Below are positions 23,719 through 33,064 of a stretch of 43,206 bases of DNA, piece after piece. Source of the stretch: Streptomyces corynorhini (GTDB taxonomy: Bacteria > Actinomycetota > Actinomycetes > Streptomycetales > Streptomycetaceae). The stretch lies in NCBI RefSeq assembly GCF_003346515.1, contig NZ_QQNA01000153.1, positions 1 to 43,206 of the forward strand, read 5' to 3'. The notes beneath the pieces were generated by a model. That model did not search any database and had not been told where the DNA came from. It saw only the letters and a program-made list of their open reading frames with translations. Made by a program: the position numbers and the translations under genes. The number at the start of each line of letters is the position of its first letter. The stretch's first letter is position 1.

Positions 23719-26179
23719 AGGGCAGCACCAGGTCCGGCGGGGCGCCGGCTCCGGCCGTCGCGCCGGTGTCCGCGCCGCCGGACGCCGCGCCACCGCCGCC
23801 TCCGCCGTCCGCGGCCGAGCCCGCCGTGTCGGCGCCCGCCGTCGCCGTTCCCGTACCGCCGTCGGCGCCCGCGCCGCCGTCCGTGCCCGTGCCGCCGTCG
23901 GTCTGGCCCTGCGTCCGGCCGCCGTCGGCGGCGGTGCCGCCCGTCTGGCCCTGAGTCGTGTCGGCGCTCTGGCCGCCGCCGGTGGCCGTGCCGGTCGTGC
24001 CCTGGGTGGGGCCGTCGCTCTGGCCCTGCGTCTGGCCCTGAGGGGTCGACGGGCTCGTGGACGTGCCGGGCCGGTCGGGCCTGCCGGACTCTCCCGTGTC
24101 CGGGGACGCCACCACGTCCGCGCCCTCCTGCAACTGGAGGTCGAAGTCCTGGGCCTCGCTGCCCCGCAGCGCGGCGGCCGTGTACGCGCCCCAGATCTGC
24201 GCGGGGGCGCCGCCGCCGTTCACGCGCTGCTGGCCGAGGGCTCCGTACAGCGGCTTCTGCGCGGCGGTCTTGGGATCGGCGCCCATCACGGCGACGACCG
24301 TGGCCAGGTCGGGGGTGTAACCGGCGAACCAGGCCGCCTTGTCGTCCTCCGCCGTGCCGGTCTTGCCCGCGGCGGGGCGGCCCGCGGCCTGCGCGGCGGT
24401 GCCGGTGCCGCCGTCCACCACGCTGCGCAGCATGGAGGTGGTGGTGTCGGCGGCCTCGCGGCTGATGACCTGCTTGCCGGAGCGCGCGGGCAGCGCCACC
24501 TTCGTACCGTTCTTGGTGACCTTGCCGACCAGGGTGTAGGTGCCGTGCGCGCCGTGGTTGGCGAGGGTGGCGTACGCCTCCGCCATGTCCAGGACGCTCG
24601 CGGTGGCCGGACCGAGCGCGATGGAGGGGGAGGCGGTGAGGTCGGGGGTGTGGGGCGGCAGGCCCAGGGCGACGGCGGTCTTCCGGACGGCGGAGGGGCC
24701 GACGTCCTCGGCCATCTGCGCGTAGACGGCGTTGACGGACTTGTCGGTGGCGGTCCTGACGGTGATGGGGCCGTAGTCGACGTCGTCCTCGTTGGAGGGG
24801 GCGTAGCCGGTGGGTCCGTCGGGGCCGTCGACCATGTGCTGGTTGTCGCCGTCGTAGAGGGTGTTGGGGGTGATCGTCCGGCCGTCCTGGGTCTCGGAGC
24901 CGTTCTGGACGGCGGAGGCGAAGACGAACGGCTTGAAGGTGGAGCCGACCTGGTAGTCGCGGCGGGTGGCGTTGTTGACGTACTGCTTCGTGTAGTCGAT
25001 CCCGCCGTACATCGCGACGACCTTCCCCGACTCGGGGTCGATGGAGGCGCCGCCGACCCGTACGTTCCGGTCGGCCGCGCGCTCCTCGCTGAGCTGGGAG
25101 GTGACCTTGTCCTTGACAGCCTTGACGAACGCGTCCTGCTTCTTGCGTTCGAGGGTGGTGGTGATGCGGTAGCCGCCCGTGGCCAGGGTGTTCTCGTCGA
25201 TGATCCGGTGGCTGGTGAGGTAGTCCTTGACGGCCTGGACGAGGTATCCGCGCTGGCCGGACAGTCCGGTGGAGGAGGTCCTCACCTCGCCGGGCCGGGG
25301 GAAGGTGGTGGCGGCGCGGGTGGAGGCGCTGAGCCAGTTCTCCTTCACCATGCCGTCGAGCACGTAGTTCCAGCGGGCGAGGGCGGCCGGCTTGTTCTCG
25401 GGGTGGACGACGACGTCGAATTCGCTGGGCGCGTTGAGCAGGGAGGCCAGATAGGCGCCCTGCGCCGTGTTGATGTCCTCGATGTCCTTGCCGTAGTACG
25501 CCTGGGCCGCCGCCTGGATGCCGTACGCGTTGCGCCCGAAGTAGCTGGTGTTCAGATAGCCCTGGAGGATCTGCTCCTTGGACGCCTCGCGGTTGAGCTT
25601 GATCGCGATGAAGAACTCCTTGGCCTTGCGGACGACGGTCTGCTCCTGGCCGAGGTAGTAGTTCTTGACGTACTGCTGGGTGATCGTCGAGCCGCCCTGG
25701 GTGCCCTTGCCGCTGACGGTGTTCCAGGCGGCGCGGGCCATGCCCTGCGGGTCGACGGCGGGCTCGCTGTAGAAGCCGCGGTCCTCGGCGGCGAGCACGG
25801 CCCGCTGCACGGTCTCGGGCACCTGGGACAGCGAGACGTTCTCGCGGTTGACCTCGCCGTCGCGGGCGATCTGGGTGCCGTCCGCGTACAGGTAGACGTT
25901 GGACTGGGCGGTGGCGGCGGCGTTGGCGGCCGGGATGGGCACCATCTTGTACCCGAGGACGAAGCCGCCGACGAGGACGAGCGCGCCGAGCACGAAGGCG
26001 CCGAGCAGCATCCGCCAGGTCGGGAAGAGCCTGCGCCAGCCGGTGCGCCTGCGCTTGCGGGCCAGCCGCTTGGCCTTCCTGGCGCTCACACCGTCGCCTG
26101 CGGGCGCCGGGTCGCCCGGGGCGCCCTGGGCCGAGGGGTCCCGTGGGGCCCAGCCCTGCTGCTGTGGCTCGTCACTCAT
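23717..26179 (-). CDS. Class A penicillin-binding protein
   Basis: An 820-residue bifunctional peptidoglycan synthase. A basic cytoplasmic arm (KRLARKRRR) and one membrane helix (about 56-78) anchor it. The glycosyltransferase domain (GT51) has catalytic E132 in AAEDRGFYSEP, and GGSTITQQYVKN downstream. The transpeptidase has S413-T-F-K416, SVN and KTGTAE. The last 150 residues are a Gly/Thr/Gln/Asp-rich tail with repeated TQGQTDGG blocks, extracytoplasmic and probably wall-facing. Length is typical of streptomycete class A PBPs. It is single, facing away from the ABC exporter. Confidence 0.95.
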   Translation of the reverse strand: MSDEPQQQGWAPRDPSAQGAPGDPAPAGDGVSARKAKRLARKRRRTGWRRLFPTWRMLLGAFVLGALVLVGGFVLGYKMVPIPAANAAATAQSNVYLYADGTQIARDGEVNRENVSLSQVPETVQRAVLAAEDRGFYSEPAVDPQGMARAAWNTVSGKGTQGGSTITQQYVKNYYLGQEQTVVRKAKEFFIAIKLNREASKEQILQGYLNTSYFGRNAYGIQAAAQAYYGKDIEDINTAQGAYLASLLNAPSEFDVVVHPENKPAALARWNYVLDGMVKENWLSASTRAATTFPRPGEVRTSSTGLSGQRGYLVQAVKDYLTSHRIIDENTLATGGYRITTTLERKKQDAFVKAVKDKVTSQLSEERAADRNVRVGGASIDPESGKVVAMYGGIDYTKQYVNNATRRDYQVGSTFKPFVFASAVQNGSETQDGRTITPNTLYDGDNQHMVDGPDGPTGYAPSNEDDVDYGPITVRTATDKSVNAVYAQMAEDVGPSAVRKTAVALGLPPHTPDLTASPSIALGPATASVLDMAEAYATLANHGAHGTYTLVGKVTKNGTKVALPARSGKQVISREAADTTTSMLRSVVDGGTGTAAQAAGRPAAGKTGTAEDDKAAWFAGYTPDLATVVAVMGADPKTAAQKPLYGALGQQRVNGGGAPAQIWGAYTAAALRGSEAQDFDLQLQEGADVVASPDTGESGRPDRPGTSTSPSTPQGQTQGQSDGPTQGTTGTATGGGQSADTTQGQTGGTAADGGRTQGQTDGGTGTDGGAGADGGTGTATAGADTAGSAADGGGGGGAASGGADTGATAGAGAPPDLVLP

Positions 26180-26429
26180 GTGTGTGAAGACTCCTCGGCC
26201 GCCACCGGCGGTTCACTGTCCGGCATAACGGTGTCGTATCAGGTGATTCGCGGCACGGCCGCGAGAAACGCTGCGCACTCCCATGAAACACGGCCGGGGA
26301 CACGTCACGCGGTCGGCCGGATATCGGGTCGCGGTGACCGGCCCCCGTGGACTACGGTCGGGCGTTTGTGCCTGGTCCGGCTGATATCCGGGCGACAGGC
26401 GATCGGCGACCAGTGGGCAGGGGGCGGAA

Positions 26430-27233
26430 GTGGGACGGCTGTACGCGGTCGTGGCCGCGGGCGGATTCCGACGGTACGCGACCTACCGGGTGGCGACCGT
26501 CGCGGGGGTGTTCACCAACTGTGTCTTCGGCTTCATCGTGGCGTACGCCTATACGGCGCTCTGGGACGCGAGACCGCGGCTCGGCGGGTACGACCTCCCG
26601 CAGGCCGTGACGTACGTGTGGCTGGGCCAGGCGCTGTTGGCCGCCTGCGCGACCATGGGCGGCGGATTCGAGGACGAGCTGATCGAACGGATCCGTACGG
26701 GCGACATCGCCGTCGACCTCTACCGGCCCGCCGATCTGCAGCTGTGGTGGCTGGCGGGGGATCTGGGCCGGGCGGCGTTCCAGCTGCTGGGGCGCGGGAT
26801 CGTACCGATGGCGGTCGGCGCGTTCGCCTTCGATCTGGCGCTGCCGGGTGACGCGCTGACCTGGCTGGCGTTCCTGTGCGCGGTGCTGCTCGGGCTGGTG
26901 GTCAGTTTCGCCCTCCGGTTCCTGATCGCGCTGTCCGCGTTCTGGCTGCTGGACGGCGCGGGGATGGCGCAGATGGGGATGCTGGCGGCGATGTTCTTCT
27001 CCGGGATGCTGCTGCCGCTGAACGTCTTCCCCGGAGCGCTGGGGGAGCTGGCGCGGGCGCTGCCCTGGTCCGCGCTGCTCCAGGTCCCCGCGGACATCTT
27101 CCTGGGGCGGCGCACCGGGTGGGATCTGGTGGGTGCCTTCGGGTTCCAGGCGGCCTGGGCGCTGGCGCTGCTCATGGCGGGCCGCGCGCTGCAGTCCGTC
27201 GCGACGAGGAGGGTGGTGGTCCAGGGTGGCTGA
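26430..27233 (+). CDS. ABC-2 transporter permease
   Basis: A 267-residue protein with six hydrophobic segments, of the ABC2_membrane_6 (DUF990) type. An amphipathic start (GRLYAVVAAGGFRRYATYR) is typical of the family. It starts at a GTG at 26430 after a G-rich stretch. It overlaps the next permease by 8 bp and, with it and the ATPase at 28264, makes a two-permease exporter. That arrangement recalls viologen- or antibiotic-exporter systems; the substrate is unknown. Confidence 0.85.
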   Translation: MGRLYAVVAAGGFRRYATYRVATVAGVFTNCVFGFIVAYAYTALWDARPRLGGYDLPQAVTYVWLGQALLAACATMGGGFEDELIERIRTGDIAVDLYRPADLQLWWLAGDLGRAAFQLLGRGIVPMAVGAFAFDLALPGDALTWLAFLCAVLLGLVVSFALRFLIALSAFWLLDGAGMAQMGMLAAMFFSGMLLPLNVFPGALGELARALPWSALLQVPADIFLGRRTGWDLVGAFGFQAAWALALLMAGRALQSVATRRVVVQGG

Positions 27234-28134
27234 GGACGTGGCGGTCGCCGCGCCTGCCGAGGCGGCGCCGGGGGCCGGGGGGCGGTCCGGCGCGGAGCCG
27301 TGGATCCCGGAGCTGTCGCGCGGGGCGGTCCTGTGGAACGGGCTGCGGGCGTACGGACTGATCGTCGCGATGTGGACGCGGTCCACGATGGCGTACCGGG
27401 CGTCCTTCGCGATGATGGCGTTCGGTAATTTCGCGGCGACCGCCTTCGACTTCGTGGCGATTCTGATGATGTTCTCCCACATCGAGTCCCTCGGCGGTTT
27501 CTCGCTGTCCGAGGTGGCGTTCCTGTACGGCACCGCGGGCACCGCCTTCGGCCTCGCCGAGCTGGTCCTCGGATCGATGAACCGGCTGGGCGGGCGCGTG
27601 CGCGACGGCACGCTGGACACGCTGCTGGTGCGGCCCGTGCCCGTACTGGCGCAGGTCGCGGCCGACAAGTTCGCCCTGCGCAGGCTCGGCCGGGTCCTGC
27701 AGGGGCTGCTGGTGCTGGGCTACGGGCTGGCGACGCTGGACCTCGACTGGACGGTCGCGCGGGTGCTGCTGCTGCCGACGATGATCGTCAGCGGCGCGGC
27801 GATCTTCTGCGCGGTGTTCGTGGTGGGCGGCGCGTTCCAGTTCTGGGCGCAGGACGCCTCCGAGGTGCAGAACGCCTTCACGTACGGCGGGAACACCCTG
27901 CTCCAGTATCCGCCGTCGGTCTTCGGCCGGGAGCTGGTGCGCGGGGTGACGTTCGTGGTGCCGCTGGCCTTCGCCAACTGGATCCCGGCGCTGTACATCA
28001 TGGGCCGCGAGGTCCCGCTCGGGCTGCCGCAGGAGGTCGCGTTCCTGCCTCCGGTGGTGGCGGCCGTGTGCTGTGCGCTGGCGGGGCTGGTGTGGCGGAC
28101 GGGGCTGCGGGCGTACCGCAGTACGGGGAGTTGA
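27226..28134 (+). CDS. ABC-2 transporter permease, second subunit
   Basis: A 302-residue protein with six membrane segments after an Ala/Gly-rich cytoplasmic arm of about 30 residues. It belongs to the same DUF990-like group as its neighbour (MNRLGGRVRDGTLDTLLVRPVP is the conserved coupling region). I chose the GTG at 27226, which lies inside the upstream gene, with AGGAGG at 27207-27212. A later start at the first membrane helix cannot be excluded. The pair should form a heterodimer driven by the ATPase. Confidence 0.82.
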   Translation: MAEDVAVAAPAEAAPGAGGRSGAEPWIPELSRGAVLWNGLRAYGLIVAMWTRSTMAYRASFAMMAFGNFAATAFDFVAILMMFSHIESLGGFSLSEVAFLYGTAGTAFGLAELVLGSMNRLGGRVRDGTLDTLLVRPVPVLAQVAADKFALRRLGRVLQGLLVLGYGLATLDLDWTVARVLLLPTMIVSGAAIFCAVFVVGGAFQFWAQDASEVQNAFTYGGNTLLQYPPSVFGRELVRGVTFVVPLAFANWIPALYIMGREVPLGLPQEVAFLPPVVAAVCCALAGLVWRTGLRAYRSTGS

Positions 28135-28171
28135 CGGGCCGGTGGCGGTGGATCGATTTCGGTGGGCCGAC

Positions 28172-28236
28172 GTCGACGTCGAAGTCGACGTCGAAGTCGG
28201 CGTGGATGTGGGTGCGGGTGCGGGTGTCGGTACAGG
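28172..28236 (+). repeat. 12-bp and 6-bp simple repeats before the ABC ATPase
   Basis: gtcgacgtcgaa occurs at 28172 and 28184, and the rest continues with a 6-bp beat (gtgggt, gcgggt, gcgggt). It fills most of the 129 bp between the second permease and the ATPase. Confidence 0.65.
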
Positions 28237-28263
28237 TATCGCGGTCAGGATCGGGAGGAACGG

Positions 28264-29295
28264 GTGAGGGCGGTTACGGACAGCGCGAGTGGCACGGACG
28301 GCGCGGCCGGTGAAGGCGGTACGGGTGTCGAGGACTTCATCGAGCTGGACGGCGTGGAGAAGGTCTTCGACGTCCGCCGCAAAGTGGGCTTCCTGCGCCG
28401 CGAGAGACATCAGGTGCGCGCCGTCGACAGCATCTCCTTCCGGGTGCCGCGCGGCGAGATGGTCGGCTACATCGGCCCGAACGGCGCGGGCAAGTCCACC
28501 ACCATCAAGATGCTCACCGGCATCCTGACCCCGAGCGCCGGCCGACTGCGGGTCGCGGGGGTCGACCCGTCCAGGGAACGTACGCGGCTCGCGCAGCGCA
28601 TCGGGGTGGTCTTCGGCCAGCGCACCACGCTCTGGTGGGACCTGCCGCTGATCGACTCGTACCGGCTGATGCACCGGATGTACCGCGTCCCGGACGCGCG
28701 GTTCCGGGAGAACCTGGACCGCTGCGTCGAACTCCTCGACCTGGGCGAGCTGTTGGACGTCCCGGTGCGGCAGCTCTCGCTCGGCCAGCGGATGCGCGGC
28801 GACATCGCGGCGGCGCTGCTGCACGATCCCGAGGTGCTGTACCTCGACGAGCCGACGATCGGGCTCGACGTGATCTCCAAGGCGAAGGTCAGGGGCTTCC
28901 TGCGGGACCTGAACGCCGAGCGCGGTACGACGGTGCTGCTCACGACCCACGACCTCACCGACATCGAACAGCTCTGCCGACGGGTCATGGTCATCGATCA
29001 CGGACGGCTGCTCTACGACGGCGCTCTGACCGGGCTGCACGAGGTGGGGGAGAGCGAACGGACGCTCGTCGTCGATCTGGAGCGGGAGGTTCCGCCGATC
29101 GAACTGCCCGGCACCCGCGCCCGTACGGTACGGACGCAGGGCCCGAGGCAGTGGCTGGCGTTTCCGGCGACGGAGTCGGCGGCGCCGCTGGTGGCCCGGA
29201 TCGCGGCGGAGTATCCGCTCGTGGACCTGTCGGTGCGGGAGCCGGACATCGAGGCCGTGATCGCCAAGATGTACGCCGATCGATCAGCTGTGTGA
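28264..29295 (+). CDS. ABC transporter ATP-binding protein
   Basis: A 343-residue ATPase. The Walker A is GPNGAGKS, the signature LSLGQRMRGD, and the Walker B VLYLDEPTIGLD. The signature LSLGQ rather than LSGGQ is usual for the group that serves DUF990 permeases. The stretch between Walker A and signature has FGQRTTLWWDLPLIDSYRL, also typical. GGGAGGAA precedes the GTG at 28264. Its stop overlaps the -35 region of the DUF1707 gene, so that gene has its own promoter. The C-terminal 90 residues are an accessory domain of unknown role. Confidence 0.92.
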   Translation: MRAVTDSASGTDGAAGEGGTGVEDFIELDGVEKVFDVRRKVGFLRRERHQVRAVDSISFRVPRGEMVGYIGPNGAGKSTTIKMLTGILTPSAGRLRVAGVDPSRERTRLAQRIGVVFGQRTTLWWDLPLIDSYRLMHRMYRVPDARFRENLDRCVELLDLGELLDVPVRQLSLGQRMRGDIAAALLHDPEVLYLDEPTIGLDVISKAKVRGFLRDLNAERGTTVLLTTHDLTDIEQLCRRVMVIDHGRLLYDGALTGLHEVGESERTLVVDLEREVPPIELPGTRARTVRTQGPRQWLAFPATESAAPLVARIAAEYPLVDLSVREPDIEAVIAKMYADRSAV

Positions 29296-29320
29296 CGTGG
29301 ACCGCACGGGTGACTACGCT
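29291..29320 (+). promoter_or_regulatory. Leaderless promoter of the DUF1707 gene
   Basis: TGTGAC (29291-29296) and TACGCT (29315-29320) are 18 bp apart, and the -10 ends 7 nt before the ATG. The -35 hexamer includes the TGA stop of the ATPase gene. Confidence 0.6.
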
Positions 29321-29326
29321 GATGCC

Positions 29327-30007
29327 ATGACGAGTGAGCCGCCCGAATCCCGCCCTGACACGCGCGCCTCCGACGCCGAGCGGGAACAGATCGCGGAACG
29401 GCTGCGGGAGGCCGTCGCCGAGGGCCGGCTCGACATGGAGGAGTTCGAGGAGCGCCTCGACACCGCGTACAAGGCCCGTACGCACGGCGAGTTGGTGCCG
29501 CTCGTACGGGACCTGCCCGCGCCGGGCACCGCGACGGATGTGGCGCTCGCCGCGCGGCCGGGCGCCGCACCCGGCGTCTGGGACGACCGCATCGGCCGGG
29601 GCCCGGCCACGTCCAAGGGCGCGTTCGCGTTCTGGGGCGGCTTCGGGCGCAAGGGCAGGTGGACGGTGGGCCGCAGTTTCACGGCGGCCGTCTTCCAGGC
29701 GGGCGGCGAGATCGACCTGCGTGAGGCGCGCTTCGCGGAGCGCGACGTGGTGATCCGCTGCTTCGCGATCATGGGCGGCGTCCATGTGACCGTACCGCCG
29801 GACATGGACGTCGAGGTCAGGGGCTTCGGGCTGATGGGCGGCTTCGGGGAGGAGGGCCGCGAGGAGGCGGTCGTCGCCCCGGGCTCACCCCGGGTGGTCA
29901 TCACCGGGTTCGCGTTGATGGGCGGGGTCGGGGTCGAGCGCAAGGTGACGAAGGCGGAGCGGGAGCGGCGGCGCCTGGAGAAGAAGCGCCGCAAGGAGCT
30001 GGGCTGA
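29327..30007 (+). CDS. DUF1707 protein with LiaF-like C-terminal domain
   Basis: A 226-residue protein. Residues 15-65 are DUF1707 (RASDAEREQIAERLREAVAEGRLDMEEFEERLDTAYKARTHGEL, split here as one helical pair). The C-terminal half has the repeated beta motif IMGGVHVTVPPDMDV / LMGGFGEEG / LMGGVGVERK found in LiaF-type cell-wall stress proteins. It ends in a basic coiled tail. No membrane helix is seen, unlike many relatives. It precedes the MoxR gene by 4 bp with an AAGGAG in its 3' end, so the three genes to 32978 form an operon. Confidence 0.85.
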   Translation: MTSEPPESRPDTRASDAEREQIAERLREAVAEGRLDMEEFEERLDTAYKARTHGELVPLVRDLPAPGTATDVALAARPGAAPGVWDDRIGRGPATSKGAFAFWGGFGRKGRWTVGRSFTAAVFQAGGEIDLREARFAERDVVIRCFAIMGGVHVTVPPDMDVEVRGFGLMGGFGEEGREEAVVAPGSPRVVITGFALMGGVGVERKVTKAERERRRLEKKRRKELG

Positions 30008-30011
30008 GACG

Positions 30012-31319
30012 ATGGTCGACGTGGACGCACAGGACTTACACGAGGCACACGCCAAGCAGGACGCACACGGCGCGCAGGACGCCCACAGCGCACAGGATGC
30101 GCGGGACGCACACGGCACGCCGGAAGCGCCGGAAGCGCAGGACACGGCCAAGAGGCTGCGGGCGATCAGCGACGAGGTGTCGGACCGTTTCTACGAGCGG
30201 GCCGACGTGGTGCGGACCCTGTTGGTGACGCTGCTGGCCGGGCAGCACTCGCTGGTGCTCGGCCCGCCCGGAACGGCGAAGTCCGAGCTGGCCCGGGAAC
30301 TCACGGGCAGGATCGAGGGGGCGGCCTACTGGGAGATCCTCCTGTCCAAGTTCACCGCGCCGACCAGGATGTTCGGCCCCATCGACGTCGCCGCGCTGGC
30401 CCGCGGTGAGTACCGTCAGGTCTACGACGGCCGCGCCACGACCGCGCATGTCGCGTTCATCGACGAGATATTCAAGTGCTCCACGGCGGCGCTCAACGAG
30501 ACGCTGGGCTACCTCAACGAGCGGATCTACCACCCCGAGAGCGGCGGCGAGCCTATCCGCTGCCCCCTGATCGGCGCCATCACGGCGAGCAACGAACTGC
30601 CCAGCGGCGAGGACACGGCCGCGATCTACGACCGGCTGCTGGTACGGATCGAGGTCGGGTACCTGGCGGACCCCTCGAACTTCGCCGCGCTGGTCCGCTC
30701 CGCCGTCAGCCGCCTGGCTCCACCGGCCCGCACCACCATCGAACTGGCCGCGTTGCGGCACGCCGTGACCGAAGCCGTCCCGGCCGTGGACGTCCCCGAC
30801 GCCATCGTGGACGCGGTGTGTACGCTGCGGGCCGCCCTGCGCCGCAAGGAACTCGTCGCCTCCGACCGCCGCTGGCGGCAGGCGGTGGGCCTGCTCCAGG
30901 CATCCGCGTACCTCGACGGCCGCCCGGCGGTCGCCGAGACCGACCTGTCGGTGCTGACGCATGTGCTGTGGAACTCCCCCGCCGAGCGCCCGGCCGTCGA
31001 GCGCGAGGTGCTGCAACTGGTCAACCCCGACGCCAAGGAGGCGCTCGACCTGGCCGACGCCATCGAGGAGCTGGAGGCTCAGCTCGACGCCATGGCCGGG
31101 CAGTCCCGCGAGGCGCTGAGCGAGTGGGTCATCAAGAAGGCCCACAACAAGCTCGCCATGGCGGGCAAGCGGCTGGAGAAGCTGCGCGAGGAGGCGGCGG
31201 CCGCCGGCCGCTCCACCGCCGCCATCGACCGGGTCACCGGCCGCCAGCGCGCCGTCCGCGCCCGTGTCCTCACCGAGGCCCTCGGCATGGACGCGAGTAT
31301 GGTGCAGGCCCAGCTCTGA
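30012..31319 (+). CDS. MoxR-family AAA+ ATPase (RavA-like)
   Basis: A 435-residue protein. After a repeat-rich arm with AQDAH units (about 6-35), the AAA+ core has Walker A GPPGTAKS at 84-91, Walker B VAFIDE, and the MoxR-type insertion. The C-terminal part has helices rich in EELEAQLDAM. MoxR ATPases act as chaperones on VWA-domain partners; E. coli RavA with ViaA is the closest model by layout. The next gene is the VWA partner, 45 bp on. I infer a folding or assembly role for some envelope or metal enzyme; the client is not visible. Confidence 0.9.
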   Translation: MVDVDAQDLHEAHAKQDAHGAQDAHSAQDARDAHGTPEAPEAQDTAKRLRAISDEVSDRFYERADVVRTLLVTLLAGQHSLVLGPPGTAKSELARELTGRIEGAAYWEILLSKFTAPTRMFGPIDVAALARGEYRQVYDGRATTAHVAFIDEIFKCSTAALNETLGYLNERIYHPESGGEPIRCPLIGAITASNELPSGEDTAAIYDRLLVRIEVGYLADPSNFAALVRSAVSRLAPPARTTIELAALRHAVTEAVPAVDVPDAIVDAVCTLRAALRRKELVASDRRWRQAVGLLQASAYLDGRPAVAETDLSVLTHVLWNSPAERPAVEREVLQLVNPDAKEALDLADAIEELEAQLDAMAGQSREALSEWVIKKAHNKLAMAGKRLEKLREEAAAAGRSTAAIDRVTGRQRAVRARVLTEALGMDASMVQAQL

Positions 31320-31364
31320 ACACCGGGGGACCGCACCGGGAGACCACATCGGGAGACCAAGGCC

Positions 31365-32978
31365 ATGGGCGAGACACCGAGCACGCTCAACGAACTGGCC
31401 GGCCGGGCCGGGACATGGCTGGGCCTGCCCGCCACCGTCCCCGAGCGGCACACCGCGGCCGTGGTCGCCGACCGGTTCGAACGGATCACCTGGCGCGACA
31501 CCTACGAGCAGTCGGCCGGCCTGCGCGAGCTGGCCGAGGAGCTGAACGAGCGCTACGACTGCGCCACCGACCTCCTCACCGACGCGTTCCTGGCCGCCTA
31601 CAAGGTCGGCCCGCGATTGCGTGAGCGCGCGGAGATGGACCCCGCCCGGCTGCTCAACCACCAGATCGTCACCTCGCTGATGGAGTCGGCGGACTTTGCC
31701 GAGCTGCGCCGGGAGACGGCCGGCGACCCCTACGCCGCCGCCATGGCCGTACTCGCCCAGGCCGCCGCGCTGCGCCGGATGCTGGAGCGCTCCGGGGAGG
31801 CCCGGGAAGAGGCCGAGCGGGCGAAGAAGGCCCAGCGGGACGCCGAAGGCGCGGCGACCGCCGTGGGCGAGGCGCTCCAGCAGGCCGCCGACGAGGCCGA
31901 CGAGAACGGCACCGTGCCCGACCCGGCCGCCGACGCCGTACACAAGGCCATCGAGGCCGCCGAGGCCGCCGCGCGGCAGGCCACCCGGGCCGCCGCGCAG
32001 GCCCTCGCGGTGGCGTCGGCCCCCGGTATCGGCGCCGACGCGCGGAACGCGGCGGCGAAGGCCGCCGAGGGCGCCCGACAGGAGGCCGCGCTGATGCGGG
32101 CCTGGGGCGTCGCTCCCGGTGAGCTGGAGCGGATGCCGTTCGAGCGGCGCGCCCGGCTCGCCGAACGGCTGCGCACCAGCCGTCTCGCACAGTGGGCCGA
32201 ACTGATCGGCCGTTTCCGGCAGATGGCCAGCGGCGAGCGCGCCCGCAAGGTGGAGAACGCCACCGGGGAACTGGTCGGCGTCACACTCGGCGACGACCTC
32301 TCCCGCCTCATCCCCTCCGAGCTGGCCAACCTCGGCCTGCCCGAACTGCGCGCGGTGTTCGCCGCGCGCTACGCCGCCGGGGAGCTGATGCTCTACGACA
32401 GCCAGGGGGAGCAATCCACCGGCCGGGGCGCCATCATCGCGTGCGTGGACACCTCGCACTCCATGTACGTGACGGGGCCCGGCGGAGTCACCCGGGAGGC
32501 GTGGGCCAAGGCGTGCGCCCTGGCGCTGCTGGACCAGGCCCGCCACGCCGAGCGTGACTTCGTCGGCATCCTGTTCTCCGCCGCCGACAAGATCCAGGTC
32601 TTCCGCTTCCCGGCCGACCGGCCCGCGGACATCGCCCGGGTGCTCGACTTCGCGGAGACCTTCCTCGGCGGCGGCACCAGCTACCAGACGCCGCTGTCAG
32701 CGGCCGGCGAACTGCTGAAGGAAGAATTCGACGACGCCGCCCGCGCGCGCGGCGACATCGTGATGATCACCGACGACGAGTGCGGCGTCACCGAGGAATG
32801 GATGCGCGGCTGGAACGACGCCAAGCACCTGCTGGGCTTCCGCGTCTTCGGCGTGGCCATCGACGCGCCGCGCGCCGCCGAGGCCGACTCGGTCCTGGAC
32901 GTCCTGTGCGACAACCTCCGCTCCATCGAGGACCTCACCGACGTTCACGCCGCCGCCGACCTCTTCCGCGTGATCTGA
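31365..32978 (+). CDS. VWA-domain protein, partner of the MoxR ATPase (ViaA-like)
   Basis: A 537-residue protein. The N-terminal two thirds are helical, with an Ala-rich stretch (about 120-230) likely to be coiled coil. The C-terminal von Willebrand A domain has the MIDAS D362-T-S-H-S366 followed by ITDDECG. No signal peptide or membrane helix is present, so it acts in the cytoplasm with the ATPase, as ViaA does. The gene starts at an ATG preceded by imperfect ccgggagac repeats. Its stop codon lies in the first of four 22-bp tandem repeats. Confidence 0.9.
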   Translation: MGETPSTLNELAGRAGTWLGLPATVPERHTAAVVADRFERITWRDTYEQSAGLRELAEELNERYDCATDLLTDAFLAAYKVGPRLRERAEMDPARLLNHQIVTSLMESADFAELRRETAGDPYAAAMAVLAQAAALRRMLERSGEAREEAERAKKAQRDAEGAATAVGEALQQAADEADENGTVPDPAADAVHKAIEAAEAAARQATRAAAQALAVASAPGIGADARNAAAKAAEGARQEAALMRAWGVAPGELERMPFERRARLAERLRTSRLAQWAELIGRFRQMASGERARKVENATGELVGVTLGDDLSRLIPSELANLGLPELRAVFAARYAAGELMLYDSQGEQSTGRGAIIACVDTSHSMYVTGPGGVTREAWAKACALALLDQARHAERDFVGILFSAADKIQVFRFPADRPADIARVLDFAETFLGGGTSYQTPLSAAGELLKEEFDDAARARGDIVMITDDECGVTEEWMRGWNDAKHLLGFRVFGVAIDAPRAAEADSVLDVLCDNLRSIEDLTDVHAAADLFRVI

Positions 32979-33056
32979 CGCGAGCGGCGACGTGATCTGA
33001 CGCCGGCGTCCGCGTGATCTCACGCCGGCGGCGGCGTGATCCGACGGGAGCGGCGG
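32969..33056. repeat. 22-bp tandem repeat, four copies, spanning the VWA stop codon
   Basis: Units beginning cgtgatctgacgc, cgtgatctgacgc, cgtgatctcacgc and cgtgatccgacgg start at 32969, 32991, 33013 and 33035. The first contains the last codons and TGA of the VWA gene. The period is about two helical turns. Confidence 0.88.
33001..33030. terminator. Possible terminator inside the 22-bp repeats
   Basis: cgccggcgt (33001-33009) and acgccggcg (33022-33030) form a perfect 9-bp stem with a 12-nt loop, between convergent genes. Confidence 0.55.
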
Positions 33057-33064
33057 CCGGTGGT

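Noticed and set aside
24545..26851. A 768-codon plus-strand frame over the PBP gene
   Set aside because: It is the shadow of the PBP gene and runs on through its promoter; no recognisable domain.
28162..28263. An N-terminal extension of the ABC ATPase from an ATG at 28162
   Set aside because: It would be translated simple repeat rich in Arg, Cys and Gly; the GTG at 28264 has a strong GGGAGGAA site.
30036..32546. An 836-codon minus-strand frame over the MoxR and VWA genes
   Set aside because: Gly/Arg/Val/Leu-rich mirror translation; both opposite genes carry clear motifs.
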